Part shown: piece after piece, positions 18,841 to 27,819 of the stretch
Layout of the letters: every line of letters begins with the position of its first letter
Position numbering within the stretch: position 1 is the first letter of the stretch
Source: Parachitinimonas caeni
GTDB taxonomy: Bacteria > Pseudomonadota > Gammaproteobacteria > Burkholderiales > Chitinimonadaceae
Reading direction: 5' to 3'
Length of the DNA: 64,000 nt
NCBI RefSeq assembly: GCF_030129945.1
Contig: NZ_JARRAF010000014.1
Span: forward strand, 1-64,000
Program-made: the position numbers and the translations under genes
The notes under the pieces: generated by a model
Database searches by the model: none
What the model saw: only the letters and a program-made list of their open reading frames with translations
What the model was told of the DNA's origin: nothing

Positions 18841-19857
18841 ATGCGCATCGGACCCTACACCCTTAAAAATCAACTGATTGTCGCCCCGATGGCAGGGGTT
18901 ACCGATCGGCCGTTCCGTATGCTTTGCAAGCGTTTAGGCGCTGGGCATGCGGTCAGCGAAATGCTGACGTCGAATGCCCAGCTCTACGGTACCGCCAAGA
19001 CCCGGCGGCGGGCTAATTTCGAAGGTGAGCTCGCTCCGGTATCCGTACAGATTGCTGGGGCTGATCCCGAGCAATTGGCGGAGGCGGCGCGTCGCAACGT
19101 TGCGGCTGGCGCGCAGATCATCGACATCAATATGGGATGCCCGGCCAAGAAGGTCTGCAATGTCCTGGCGGGATCTGCCTTGCTGCAAGATGAAGCCAGA
19201 GTGGCACGCATCCTAGACGCAGTTGTGAGCGCTGTGGAGGTGCCGGTTACGCTCAAGACCCGGCTTGGCTTCCGTAATGGTGAGGAAAACGTCCTGCGTA
19301 TCGCTCGGTTGGCAGAGGAAAGTGGCATCGCAGCCTTGGCCCTGCATGGCCGTACTCGTGAAGATATGTATACCGGCCAAGCCCGGTTTGAGTTGATTCG
19401 TGAGGTAAAACGTGCGGCGCGGATTCCGATCATTGCCAATGGCGATATCACCACGCCCGAGCGTGCCCGGCAGGTACTCGAATACACCGGCGCCGATGGC
19501 ATCATGATCGGTCGGGCTGCACAAGGCCGGCCGTGGATTTTCCGGGAAATTGACTACTACCTGCGTGAGGGCAAGTTTATGCCATCGCCAAAGGTGCGGG
19601 AGATTCACGACATCCTGATCGAGCATCTGGAAGACCACTACCGGTTTCACGGTGAGTATTCCGGTTGCCGCATCGCTCGTAAGCATATCGCGTGGTACAC
19701 CCGTGGTCTGCGTGGCAGCAATGAATTCCGGGCGCGTATGTATGCGCTGGAAACCACGGTCGAGCAGATTGCTGCCGTACGCAAGTACTTTGCCGAGCTG
19801 GGCAGCCAGAGCGAATGTCTTGTGTATGAAGAACAAGACATTGTCCAAGCTGCCTGA
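18841..19857 (+). CDS. dusB: DusB, tRNA-dihydrouridine synthase
   Basis: A 338-residue FMN-dependent TIM-barrel enzyme that reduces uridines in the tRNA D-loop using NADPH. Signatures: VAPMAGVTDRPFRMLC, the catalytic cysteine in NMGCPAKKVC, LKTRLGFRNG, ALHGRTREDMYTGQA, IPIIANGDI and GADGIMIGRAAQGRPWIF. It lies immediately ahead of fis, a pairing well known from other proteobacteria, where the two are co-transcribed. Terminator-like sequence lies in its leader. Confidence 0.97.
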   Translation: MRIGPYTLKNQLIVAPMAGVTDRPFRMLCKRLGAGHAVSEMLTSNAQLYGTAKTRRRANFEGELAPVSVQIAGADPEQLAEAARRNVAAGAQIIDINMGCPAKKVCNVLAGSALLQDEARVARILDAVVSAVEVPVTLKTRLGFRNGEENVLRIARLAEESGIAALALHGRTREDMYTGQARFELIREVKRAARIPIIANGDITTPERARQVLEYTGADGIMIGRAAQGRPWIFREIDYYLREGKFMPSPKVREIHDILIEHLEDHYRFHGEYSGCRIARKHIAWYTRGLRGSNEFRARMYALETTVEQIAAVRKYFAELGSQSECLVYEEQDIVQAA

Positions 19858-19888
19858 ATCCGCAACCCTAATTTCCGTTGTCCCGCAA

Positions 19889-20125
19889 ATGACAAAAAAC
19901 GATCTACTGTCTCAAGCTGTTCAAGATGCTCTGGAGCAATATTTTCAGGATCTGGATGGTGAAGAGCCCAGCGCCATTTACGATATGGTACTGGCCTGCG
20001 TTGAAAAGCCGATGCTGGAGCTGGTCTTGGCCAAAGCCTCCGGCAACCAGACCCGTGCCGCCGAGCTGCTTGGCATCAACCGCAATACTTTGCGGAAGAA
20101 AATGCAAATCCACAATCTACTGTGA
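19889..20125 (+). CDS. fis: Fis-family nucleoid-associated DNA-binding protein
   Basis: A 78-residue protein whose C-terminal helix-turn-helix NQTRAAELLGINRNTLRKKM is the Fis/NtrC type. Homodimers bend DNA and regulate rRNA, recombination and other promoters in growing cells. ATG 19889 (MTKNDLLSQ) gives the length usual for betaproteobacterial Fis. An upstream in-frame ATG overlapping dusB would add about 20 residues and is less likely. It starts 31 bp after dusB, so the two are probably one operon. Confidence 0.93.
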   Translation: MTKNDLLSQAVQDALEQYFQDLDGEEPSAIYDMVLACVEKPMLELVLAKASGNQTRAAELLGINRNTLRKKMQIHNLL

Positions 20126-20332
20126 AAGAGGCTGTGGGCATGGTCGATAGCGTCTTGATTACCAGACTTTGCCAAGCCTGGGGGCGTTATGGGCGCCTCG
20201 AACTCTGTTCGACGACTCTTCAATTTATTCTGTAGTAGTTTGATCTGGAACGAATACCCATTGGCGCTGATTGCCAAGTGCCAGCGGCAGCCCGGTGTAA
20301 CACGGCACCAGCCCTGACGAGAATGTCATATA

Positions 20333-20353
20333 TCGATAGTCTGTGGCTATCGA
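20333..20353. repeat. inverted repeat upstream of purH
   Basis: TCGATAG (20333-20339) and CTATCGA (20347-20353) over a 7-base loop, 41 bp before the purH start. Its core closely resembles the inverted repeat at 18691-18716. This could be an operator or a leader hairpin. The rest of the 269-bp fis-purH gap shows no gene. Confidence 0.45.
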
Positions 20354-20394
20354 CATGAGAATTGTCTTTATCTCCCCTGTAATAGAGAGCCATC

Positions 20395-21957
20395 ATGGTC
20401 AAAATCCAGCGTGCACTGATTAGTGTTTCCGATAAAACCGGTGTTCTAGCGTTTGCTCAAGCTTTACACGGATTTGGTGTCGAAATCCTGTCAACGGGTG
20501 GTACCGCTAAAATGCTGGCTGATGCTGGCCTGCCAGTCATTGAGGTTGCTGACTACACCGGGTTTCCGGAGATGTTGGATGGTCGGGTCAAGACCCTGCA
20601 CCCGAAGATTCATGGCGGTATTCTGGGGCGTCGCGATCTGCCCGAGCACGTTGCGGTGATGCAAGAGCACGATATTGGCAATATCGATCTGGTTTGCGTC
20701 AATCTCTATCCATTTGAGGCGACTATTGCAAAACCCGGTTGCACCTTTGCCGATGCTATCGAGAACATCGACATTGGAGGCCCTGCCATGGTGCGCTCAT
20801 CGGCCAAGAACCACGCATTCGTGGCGATTGTTACCGATGCGGCGGACTACTCGGGATTGGTCGAAGAAATGCGTGTCAATCATGGCAGCCTGGGTCCAGT
20901 TACCCGGCGGCGGTTGGCGCAGAAGGCATTCAGTCACACTGCGGCATACGATGGTGCAATCAGCAACTATCTGACGGCTTTGACCGACGAGGGGGAGAAG
21001 CTGGCTTATCCAAACCGGCTGAACCTGCAGTTCGAGAAAGTGCAGGACATGCGCTATGGCGAGAATCCCCATCAAAGTGCCGCGTTCTACCGTGATCTTG
21101 ATCCGGCCGCAGGCAGTTTGGCGGGATACCGGCAGCTTCAGGGTAAGGAGCTTAGCTACAACAATATCGCTGATGCGGATGCTGCCTGGGAGGCGGTCAA
21201 GGCATTTGACGAGCCCGCCTGTGTGATCGTCAAGCATGCCAACCCCTGTGGCGTGGCCGTTGCACTCGATACACTGACTGCGTACAAACTGGCATTTGCG
21301 ACTGATACCACAAGCGCCTTTGGTGGCATCATCGCGTTCAATCGGGAAGTCGATGCCCCGACGGTTGAGGCCGTGACCGGCCAGTTTCTGGAGGTGCTGA
21401 TTGCTCCGGCGTTTACTGAAGAAGCCAAAGCGATCATTGCAGCTAAAAAGAATGTAAGGGTGCTGGAGATCCCCTTGGCTGCAGGTGCCAACCGCTTCGA
21501 TCTGAAGCGAGTTGGTGGTGGCTTGCTGGTACAGACGCCAGATGTTCACAAGATAACGACCGCCGATTTCAAAGTCGTCACCAAGAAAGCACCAACGCCG
21601 CAGCAAATGAATGATTTGTTGTTTGCGTGGCGGGTTGCGCAGTTCGTTAAATCCAATGCCATCGTGTTTTGCGGTGGCGGCCAGACTCTGGGGGTTGGCG
21701 CTGGACAGATGAGCCGTGTTGACTCAACCCGAATTGCTGCCATCAAGGCCAAGAGCGCCGGGCTTGATCTCAAAGGTTCGGTTTGTGCGAGTGACGCCTT
21801 CTTCCCGTTTCGTGATGGCGTGGATGTGATTGCCGAGAATGGCGTCAGCGCAATCGTGCAGCCGGGGGGCTCGATGCGTGATGAAGAAGTCATCGCCGCT
21901 GCAGATGAACACGGTATTGCCATGGTGGTGACTGGCGTGCGGCACTTCCGCCACTGA
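20395..21957 (+). CDS. purH: PurH, bifunctional AICAR transformylase / IMP cyclohydrolase
   Basis: A 520-residue enzyme for the last two steps of IMP synthesis. The N-terminal MGS-like cyclohydrolase domain (1 to about 190) starts [11 protein letters not shown] and includes [11 protein letters not shown] and [13 protein letters not shown]. The transformylase domain (about 200-520) has [12 protein letters not shown] and [13 protein letters not shown]. It is followed 126 bp later by purD, the usual partner. In the gap, GGGCAT and ATGCCC can form a weak hairpin. Confidence 0.98.
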   Translation: MVKIQRALISVSDKTGVLAFAQALHGFGVEILSTGGTAKMLADAGLPVIEVADYTGFPEMLDGRVKTLHPKIHGGILGRRDLPEHVAVMQEHDIGNIDLVCVNLYPFEATIAKPGCTFADAIENIDIGGPAMVRSSAKNHAFVAIVTDAADYSGLVEEMRVNHGSLGPVTRRRLAQKAFSHTAAYDGAISNYLTALTDEGEKLAYPNRLNLQFEKVQDMRYGENPHQSAAFYRDLDPAAGSLAGYRQLQGKELSYNNIADADAAWEAVKAFDEPACVIVKHANPCGVAVALDTLTAYKLAFATDTTSAFGGIIAFNREVDAPTVEAVTGQFLEVLIAPAFTEEAKAIIAAKKNVRVLEIPLAAGANRFDLKRVGGGLLVQTPDVHKITTADFKVVTKKAPTPQQMNDLLFAWRVAQFVKSNAIVFCGGGQTLGVGAGQMSRVDSTRIAAIKAKSAGLDLKGSVCASDAFFPFRDGVDVIAENGVSAIVQPGGSMRDEEVIAAADEHGIAMVVTGVRHFRH

Positions 21958-22083
21958 TTGATGTCGGAGCGGGTGTGAATCTGCCGGGCGGGGCATATTC
22001 ATGCCCGGTCAATCCGGGTTTCTGAGTTTGCAATCACGCAAGAAGTGCTGGATGTTTAAGGTACAGCTTGCCGAGGTAATTAA

Positions 22084-23370
22084 ATGAACATACTTGTTAT
22101 TGGTTCTGGTGGCCGTGAACATGCCATGGCATGGAAGCTGGCGCAGTCAGAGCGTGTGGCCAAGGTTTTCGTCGCGCCAGGCAACGCCGGCACGGCGCAA
22201 GAACCTAATCTGGTTAATGTGCCGGTAACGTCGATTCCTGACCTGATTGATTTGGTAAGGCGTGAGCATATTGCCCTGACCGTGGTAGGGCCAGAAGCAC
22301 CGCTGAGCCAAGGCGTGGTCGATGCCTTTCGCGCCGAGGGCTTGAAGATTTTTGGTCCCACCAAGGCTGCCGCCAGGCTGGAGTGGTCGAAGGATTTTGC
22401 CAAGGACTTCATGATCCGGCATGGTATTCCCACCGCCCAGTACAAGACCTTCTCCGTCGCTGCGGAAGCCCACACCTACATTGATCTCAAAGGCGCACCT
22501 ATCGTTATCAAAGCCGATGGCTTGGCCGCCGGCAAAGGCGTGATCGTTGCCATGACTGTGGCCGAGGCTCATGCGGCTATCGATACCATGTTGATCGACA
22601 ACAAAATGGGCGATGCAGGGGCTCGAGTCGTGATCGAAGATTTTCTGGTGGGAGAAGAAGCCAGCTTTATCGTGATGGTGGATGGCCGCAATGTGCTGGC
22701 CTTCGCCAGTTCGCAAGATCACAAGCGTCTGCGAGATAACGACGAAGGCCCGAATACGGGGGGAATGGGGGCCTATTCTCCGGCACCCGTGGTGACGCCG
22801 GCCGTACATGCACGGGCCATGCGCGAAGTTATCCTGCCGACAGTGGCAGGTATGGCGCGTGACGGTGTTTCCTATACCGGGTTCCTCTACGCCGGCTTGA
22901 TGGTGGGTGAAGATGGCAGTGTCAATGTGGTTGAATTCAACTGCCGCATGGGTGACCCGGAGACGCAGCCCATCATGATGCGGTTGAAGTCCGATCTGGT
23001 GGAGCTGGTGGAGCATGGCGTCAATGGCACTCTGGATCAGGTTGATGCAGAGTGGGACCGGCGCGTGGCGCTGGGGGTGGTCATGGCGGCAGAAGGCTAT
23101 CCCGAATCGCCGCGCAAGGGCGATCTTGTCACCGGTCCGGCCGGCGTGCCCGAGGATGCTCACGTGTTTCATGCTGGCACGGTTCTGGACGACAAAGGCC
23201 GTGCGCTGACTGCGGGTGGGCGAGTGCTATGCGTGACTGCGCTGGGTGACAGTGTGCGGATCGCTCAGAAACGTGCTTACGATGTGGTGGAACAGATTCA
23301 TTTCGAGGGCAAGCAATATCGTCAGGATATTGGCTTTCGTGCAATCGCTCGCAAGTCGGTGACAGCTTAA
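22084..23370 (+). CDS. purD: PurD, phosphoribosylamine-glycine ligase
   Basis: A 428-residue ATP-grasp enzyme, GAR synthetase, the second step of purine synthesis. Begins MNILVIGSGGREHAMAWKL. ATP-grasp features: PIVIKADGLAAGKGVIVA, GEEASFIVMVDG, and the metal-binding FNCRMGDPETQ. AGCTTGCCGAGG lies upstream of the ATG. A strong terminator follows, so purH-purD is a closed unit. Confidence 0.98.
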   Translation: MNILVIGSGGREHAMAWKLAQSERVAKVFVAPGNAGTAQEPNLVNVPVTSIPDLIDLVRREHIALTVVGPEAPLSQGVVDAFRAEGLKIFGPTKAAARLEWSKDFAKDFMIRHGIPTAQYKTFSVAAEAHTYIDLKGAPIVIKADGLAAGKGVIVAMTVAEAHAAIDTMLIDNKMGDAGARVVIEDFLVGEEASFIVMVDGRNVLAFASSQDHKRLRDNDEGPNTGGMGAYSPAPVVTPAVHARAMREVILPTVAGMARDGVSYTGFLYAGLMVGEDGSVNVVEFNCRMGDPETQPIMMRLKSDLVELVEHGVNGTLDQVDAEWDRRVALGVVMAAEGYPESPRKGDLVTGPAGVPEDAHVFHAGTVLDDKGRALTAGGRVLCVTALGDSVRIAQKRAYDVVEQIHFEGKQYRQDIGFRAIARKSVTA

Positions 23371-23396
23371 TTTCTGGCGTGTCAGCGAGTATGAAG

Positions 23397-23422
23397 AAGC
23401 CGGCAAAGCCGGCTTTTTCTTT
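23397..23422 (+). terminator. intrinsic terminator after purD
   Basis: AAGCCGGC (23397-23404) and GCCGGCTT (23408-23415) over an AAA loop, followed by TTTCTTTT. The remaining 240 bp up to the next gene holds no frame with a ribosome binding site. Confidence 0.9.
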
Positions 23423-23664
23423 TGTTGATCAAATATTTGCAATGCAATTGTCTCGGCAGCAATCGCGCCCGCTGTTACACTGCCGGGCATTGTTTATTAG
23501 AGATTTCTGATAAACGAGCTGGCGATACAAAGGCCTGCTGGCGCGTCCTTTCAGACGAACGGGCCTGACTGATACCCCAGCACCCCCGACCTTTTTTGCC
23601 CTACCAGATAAGCCTATGCTGATTGGAAGGCCTGTGTGGGCAGCCATGACTCAAGGAGACTTGA

Positions 23665-24465
23665 ATGAACAAATGGATCGTAGCAACCGCAACTGTGATG
23701 GCTCTGAGCTTGCCTGCTTGGGCGGATGACCTGGACAACATCAAGAAGAAGGGGGTTCTGGTGGTCGGGGTGAAAGATGCCACGCCACCATTTGGTGTGC
23801 TGGACCCCAAGACCAATACCATTTCGGGTTACGACATTGACTTTGCGGCAGCCATTGCGAAGCGGCTGAATGTGAAATTGAGTGTGAAAGCGGTCGATTC
23901 AGCAGAGCGTATTCCCAAACTGCAGGCGGGTGAAGTTGACATGATCATTGCCACGATGACCAAAAACCCGGAGCGCGAGAAGCAGGTTGATTTCAGCTAC
24001 GGCTATTTTGTTACCGGTCAGAAATTTGTTGTGCGCAAGGGTAAGGTCAACTCGATTGAGGACTTGACCAATCTGTCGATTGGGACCGTCAAGGGTTCGA
24101 CGTCTGAAAAGCAGGTGCGCAAGGAAATGCCGAACGCCAATGTAGTGCTGTTTGATGATTACCCGGAAGCATTCAAGTCACTGGAAAGCGGCCGCCTGGA
24201 TGCCGTCACCACTGATGAGCCTATTCTGGCTGGTTTGCTCAATGGAATGGCAAACAAGAAAGATTACGAAATCCCGAACGTGACCATTTCGCTCGAAATC
24301 TATGGCATTGCAGTCCGTAAAGGGGAAGCCCGCCTGCGTAAAGAAGTGAACGACACCATTATCGAGATGGAGCGCGATGGTTCGGCGCAGAAGATTTTTG
24401 ATCGTTGGTTTGGTCCGAATACCAAAAATCCGCTACAGCGACTGTTCAAGATCAAAACGGTATAA
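23665..24465 (+). CDS. periplasmic amino-acid-type ABC substrate-binding protein (orphan, paralogue 2)
   Basis: A 266-residue type 3 solute-binding protein. Signal peptide MNKWIVATATVMALSLPAWA, then DDLDNIKKKGVLVVGV. AAGGAGAC lies 8 nt before the ATG. Most blocks match the protein at 6745-7545 (YGYFVTGQKFVVRKGK, GSTSEKQ, TTDEPILAG, RWFGP, LQRLFKI), so the two are recent paralogues. No permease or ATPase is next to it, and strong terminators lie on both sides. It probably feeds a permease encoded elsewhere; ligand unknown, polar amino acid most likely. Confidence 0.9.
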   Translation: MNKWIVATATVMALSLPAWADDLDNIKKKGVLVVGVKDATPPFGVLDPKTNTISGYDIDFAAAIAKRLNVKLSVKAVDSAERIPKLQAGEVDMIIATMTKNPEREKQVDFSYGYFVTGQKFVVRKGKVNSIEDLTNLSIGTVKGSTSEKQVRKEMPNANVVLFDDYPEAFKSLESGRLDAVTTDEPILAGLLNGMANKKDYEIPNVTISLEIYGIAVRKGEARLRKEVNDTIIEMERDGSAQKIFDRWFGPNTKNPLQRLFKIKTV

Positions 24466-24492
24466 CGCCCGCCCGAGTTTGACTGAGACAAT

Positions 24493-24527
24493 ATATGGCC
24501 AGCGCTTTGCTGGCCATATTGTTTTTG
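24493..24527 (+). terminator. intrinsic terminator
   Basis: ATATGGCCAGC (24493-24503) and GCTGGCCATAT (24509-24519) form an 11-bp stem over five bases, followed by TGTTTTT. It ends the second orphan binding-protein gene. Confidence 0.9.
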
Positions 24528-24558
24528 GTTTGTTCCTGCTACCAATCATCCACTTCCC

Positions 24559-24819
24559 ATGCCTGAATGTCGCGCACACTGCGGAGCCTGTTGCACCGCG
24601 CCTTCCATTAGTTCACCGATTCCTGGCATGCCGCAAGGCAAAACGGCTGGCGTAGCCTGTGTGCAGCTGGATGCTGATCTGCGCTGCAAAATATTTGGTT
24701 TGCCCGAGCGCCCTGCTTGTTGCGGGGGTTTGCAACCTTCTCTCGAAATGTGTGGTGCCGATCGCTCTGCAGCAATGGCATGGTTGACGGTGCTGGAACA
24801 GGCAACCGCACCAGACTGA
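24559..24819 (+). CDS. YkgJ-family Cys-cluster protein
   Basis: An 86-residue cysteine-rich protein of the YkgJ group (putative zinc- or iron-binding). Conserved pattern: CGACC near the N-terminus, then [18 protein letters not shown], a middle Cys in LRCKIFG, RPACCGG and a late EMCG. The function of the family is not established. Its stop codon and that of the convergent MFS gene form a single TGATCA, leaving no intergenic base. Confidence 0.85.
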   Translation: MPECRAHCGACCTAPSISSPIPGMPQGKTAGVACVQLDADLRCKIFGLPERPACCGGLQPSLEMCGADRSAAMAWLTVLEQATAPD

Positions 24820-26019
24820 TCAGGCTCGGGCAGGCACAAGGCGGCTGCGGCGGCGGAATTGCCATTGCAGCGTCAATAAGGTCGTAGCCCCAATGCAAGC
24901 AAGCACCAGCCACGGCAGACGAGGCTCGCCGTGGATTCGGCCAAGGTCGTATAGCCAGCCGCCACCGATATGGCCTGCAGCACCGCCAAGTGCCAAGCCG
25001 ATTTTGCTGAAACCCATATAGGTGGCACGATGGTGAGGGTTGGCTTGGCTCGCAATCAGGGTTTCACGGGCAGGCTCGGCCACGATGCTTCCAATGTAAA
25101 ACAGCGCAAGCAGCACAAATACCAGCGGTAAGGTATGGGTAAAGGCCAGCATCAGCATCGAAAGAGTCATCAGTGCTAGGCCGAGGCTGATCCTTGTGTT
25201 GAGCGAGGCATATTTTTCCCCCAGCCGCGCCAGTGGATAAAGCAAGGCCAACGACAGCAAGGTGTCGAGCGTATACATCCAGCTGACTGCTTCGCTGGTG
25301 CCTGATAACTGCTTGAGTGTGATCGGCACCAGCAGCATGATCTGCGCGCCCAGCAAGTAATATCCACTGAGTGTCAGCACGAAATTACGGAATGGTCGGT
25401 CGGCCAATACTTGGCCAATGCCATGCAGTAGCTGCGAGCGCCGGATTGAAACCCGATAGTTGGGGATCAGCACCGCGTTGCCGAGTGCCGCCAGCGTGAA
25501 GACCATTCCGCCCATCCAGCCGACCCAGGCAAAATCAAAGCGCAACAGCCAGCCTCCCGCCAAGGCGCCGCCAACGGCACAGGCGCTTTCCAAGGAAATC
25601 AGTAGGGCATAAAAGCGGTTACGCTCGGCAGGGCGCGTGAATTTAGCAATCAGTGCGGCGCGAGGTGGGTCGAACAGCGCACCGCCCAAGCCGGACAATA
25701 AGCAAGAGATGACGAGCCACCACAGTGTGTGGGCTTGCGCCATCACGACAAAGCCTGCGGCCCGCAACAACATGCCCGCAACGATAAGTGGCTTGGCACC
25801 GAAGCGATCGGCTAATGAGCCGGCGCCGATGGCCAAGCCTTGCTGAACAAACTGGCGTAAAGCCAAGGACATGCCAACCAGGCTGGCAGCCCAACCCAGC
25901 TGGTCTATGAAATGCAGGCTGATCAACGGAAACACGGCAAAGAAACCGAACACCACCAGCATGTTGTCGGCCAGGATGAAAATCTTTCCCTGACGTCGAA
26001 TCTTGGATATTGCAATCAT
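24820..26019 (-). CDS. MFS exporter, MdtH-like
   Basis: A 399-residue major facilitator with about 12 hydrophobic helices. The motif GSLADRFGAKPLIV after helix 2 is the MFS A-motif, and DNMLVVFGFFAVFPLISLHF and LGGALFDPPRAALIAK resemble the MdtH drug-exporter branch. ATG 26019 is preferred: GGGAG lies nine bases upstream, while the longer frame to 26070 crosses the promoter. The divergent LysR gene (26111) is probably its regulator. The exported substrate is unknown. Confidence 0.85.
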   Translation of the reverse strand: MIAISKIRRQGKIFILADNMLVVFGFFAVFPLISLHFIDQLGWAASLVGMSLALRQFVQQGLAIGAGSLADRFGAKPLIVAGMLLRAAGFVVMAQAHTLWWLVISCLLSGLGGALFDPPRAALIAKFTRPAERNRFYALLISLESACAVGGALAGGWLLRFDFAWVGWMGGMVFTLAALGNAVLIPNYRVSIRRSQLLHGIGQVLADRPFRNFVLTLSGYYLLGAQIMLLVPITLKQLSGTSEAVSWMYTLDTLLSLALLYPLARLGEKYASLNTRISLGLALMTLSMLMLAFTHTLPLVFVLLALFYIGSIVAEPARETLIASQANPHHRATYMGFSKIGLALGGAAGHIGGGWLYDLGRIHGEPRLPWLVLACIGATTLLTLQWQFRRRSRLVPARA

Positions 26020-26065
26020 GACAACTTCTCCCAACCAAGCTGATGATTTTGCTGGGCAGTCTGGC

Positions 26066-26104
26066 ATCATAGAAGACTATTTCTTGTAATACTTCATATA
26101 AGAA
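26066..26104. promoter_or_regulatory. divergent promoter region with LysR-type dyad
   Basis: A dyad TTCTT (26081-26085) / AAGAA (26100-26104) lies between the MFS and LysR genes. On the minus strand TATGAT (26071-26066) can serve as the MFS -10, which puts the dyad around its -35 and upstream, where LysR activators usually bind. It ends 6 bp before the LysR start codon, so it could also autoregulate. The AT-rich character stands out from the surroundings. Confidence 0.45.
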
Positions 26105-26110
26105 TTCTTT

Positions 26111-27013
26111 ATGGCTATAGATTTGCTCGATTTGCAGCTGCTGGTTGATGTAGACGAACGTGGCAGCTTTAGTCAGGCCGCAGCGGTCAGAGGTTGGTCG
26201 CAGCCGCAAGTCAGTCAGCGCATCGCCATGCTGGAGGCCGAACTGGGCGTGGCGTTGTTCAAACGGCATCGGCGTGGTGCCAGCCTGACGCCTGCTGGTG
26301 AGGTTTACATTGAAGCGGCACGACGGGCTCTGGCAGAGCTCGATTCCGGTCGTCTGGCCATTCAGGGGGCGGCGGCCTTGCCGGTTGCCAACATTGCCTG
26401 CCTGCCATCCTTGGCATCCGTCATCTTCGGACCCTTGCTTGCAGCGCTGGCTGAAGCGCCGATGGAGATCCACTGCAAGAGTGATCACTCACCCGCCATC
26501 ATGGAGCAGCTGCTACTGGGGGAGTTGCAGGTAGGATTTGTGTTGAACCGGCCCGCAGTTGCTGGGATTCAGCTGGAGTTGCTGGCGCGGTCGCCGATCG
26601 TTGCTGTGGTGGCGCCCCGTCATGCCTTGGCGCAAGCGGGGGGACTCAGCCTACGCGATGTCGCGCCCTATCGTATTTCGCCCCAACGCTGGGGGGATGA
26701 GTGCGATGAGTTGGTCAGGCAGATTCGAGCTTGCCGTGCCAGTCCGCAGCCCTTGCATCTCAATCAGCCTTCGGTTGCTGCGCGGGAATTGGCGCTGGAG
26801 CACGACTTCGTTGTGTTCATGCCTGAGGTTTGTGTGCTGCGTGAATTGCAGGCCGGGGCGCTGGTCAAGCTCCGGCTGGCTGATTTGCCAGTGTGGTGTT
26901 GGGAGGTGATGATGGCTTACCGAACGGGCAAGCGGCCGGATTTTGCTCGGGATGAAGTGCTGGCTGCGGCCAGGGCTATTGGTGGGGGGTGGAGGCGGGC
27001 TCTGTCGATGTAA
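26111..27013 (+). CDS. LysR-family transcriptional regulator
   Basis: A 300-residue regulator with an N-terminal winged helix-turn-helix (DLLDLQLLVDVDERGSFSQA, then QVSQRIAMLEAELGVALFKR) and a C-terminal effector-binding domain resembling periplasmic binding proteins. Divergent from the MFS gene at 26019 with a 91-bp shared promoter, the usual layout for a LysR regulator and its target. Effector unknown. Confidence 0.92.
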   Translation: MAIDLLDLQLLVDVDERGSFSQAAAVRGWSQPQVSQRIAMLEAELGVALFKRHRRGASLTPAGEVYIEAARRALAELDSGRLAIQGAAALPVANIACLPSLASVIFGPLLAALAEAPMEIHCKSDHSPAIMEQLLLGELQVGFVLNRPAVAGIQLELLARSPIVAVVAPRHALAQAGGLSLRDVAPYRISPQRWGDECDELVRQIRACRASPQPLHLNQPSVAARELALEHDFVVFMPEVCVLRELQAGALVKLRLADLPVWCWEVMMAYRTGKRPDFARDEVLAAARAIGGGWRRALSM

Positions 27014-27049
27014 ACGCTGTTGCCGATGCTTGCCAAGGTTACATAGGCT

Positions 27050-27241
27050 TTATTTGCTATCGTCGATCTGGTCACCAAACTTTCGGGTGACCGTACGCAG
27101 AAAGCCAATCTGCTTGCGAAAGTTGCGGCAACCGGCACAGGCAGTCAGATGCAAGGCCAGCTGCAAGCGTTCGCCCATACTGAGTTCCCTGTCCATTTGC
27201 ATGGACATGAGTCGGGTAGCTTCCTTGCAGCTCAACATCAT
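27050..27241 (-). CDS. zinc-finger (zf-HC2 type) anti-sigma factor candidate
   Basis: A 63-residue protein starting MMLSCKEATRLMSMQMDREL, with H..CAGC (HLTACAGCRNF), the zinc-binding pattern of short anti-sigma proteins. ATG 27241 overlaps the sigma-factor stop as ATGA, with GGAG five bases ahead; the next codon is also ATG and could be the start instead. It has no transmembrane segment, so it would act in the cytosol, possibly redox-sensing like RsrA/ChrR types. The role is inferred from its coupling to the sigma gene. Confidence 0.8.
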   Translation of the reverse strand: MMLSCKEATRLMSMQMDRELSMGERLQLALHLTACAGCRNFRKQIGFLRTVTRKFGDQIDDSK

Positions 27242-27819
27242 GTCTTCTCCAGAGGCGACCCGCCGAACCAATGCTTGTCCAGACACAGACGCAGGCTCAT
27301 TCGGGCTCGGTAAAGCAGTACCGAGCAATTGGTCGCCGTGATGTCGAGGTTCTTACAGATGTCGTCGATTTCCTGTCCCAGCATCTCGCGCATGGCAAAG
27401 ACCATCGCCGTACGCTTAGGCATGCGTCGGGCGCATTCTTCGTACACTTTCCAGAATTGCTGATCGGAGAGTGACTGGTCCGGGCTTTGCCAGCTGCGAG
27501 GGGCGTCCGACCCCCAATGTCCCTGAGTATCAAATAGGGAATCAAAGTCGGATAGATCCCCGTCTTCATCCGTTCTCGCGTCCAATAGCAGAGGGTCGCG
27601 CACCATGCGTCGCTGTGCATCAATGATCTTGTGCTTGAGGATGCCGGTCAGCCAGGTCTTGACGCTGGACTGGCCAGCAAAGGCCTCTAGTTTTTCCACC
27701 GCCGCCAGCAGGGTGTCCTGCACCACGTCTTCGGCAACAGTCTCGTCGCGTAGCTGGAAAATGGCATAGCGCAGCAGATAGTTGCGATGCTGCTCGATGT
27801 CCTGAAAAGTCAGAGCCAT
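27238..27819 (-). CDS. ECF-type RNA polymerase sigma factor (TIGR02943-like)
   Basis: A 193-residue sigma-70 family factor. Region 2 includes LLRYAIFQLRDETVAEDVVQ, KTWLTGILKHKIIDAQRR is the end of region 2, and region 4 includes RMPKRTAMVFAMREMLGQEI with DICKNLDITATNCSVLLYRA as the helix-turn-helix. A long acidic linker (DARTDEDGDLSDFDSLFDT) lies between them. It overlaps the thrB stop by 10 bp and the downstream anti-sigma candidate by 4 bp. The target promoters are not evident here. Confidence 0.9.
   Translation of the reverse strand: MALTFQDIEQHRNYLLRYAIFQLRDETVAEDVVQDTLLAAVEKLEAFAGQSSVKTWLTGILKHKIIDAQRRMVRDPLLLDARTDEDGDLSDFDSLFDTQGHWGSDAPRSWQSPDQSLSDQQFWKVYEECARRMPKRTAMVFAMREMLGQEIDDICKNLDITATNCSVLLYRARMSLRLCLDKHWFGGSPLEKT

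Noticed and set aside
22147-23172. 341-codon minus-strand open frame opposite purD
   Set aside because: Shadow of purD, which is in frame, full length and matches its family; the antisense protein shows no recognisable motif or ribosome binding site.
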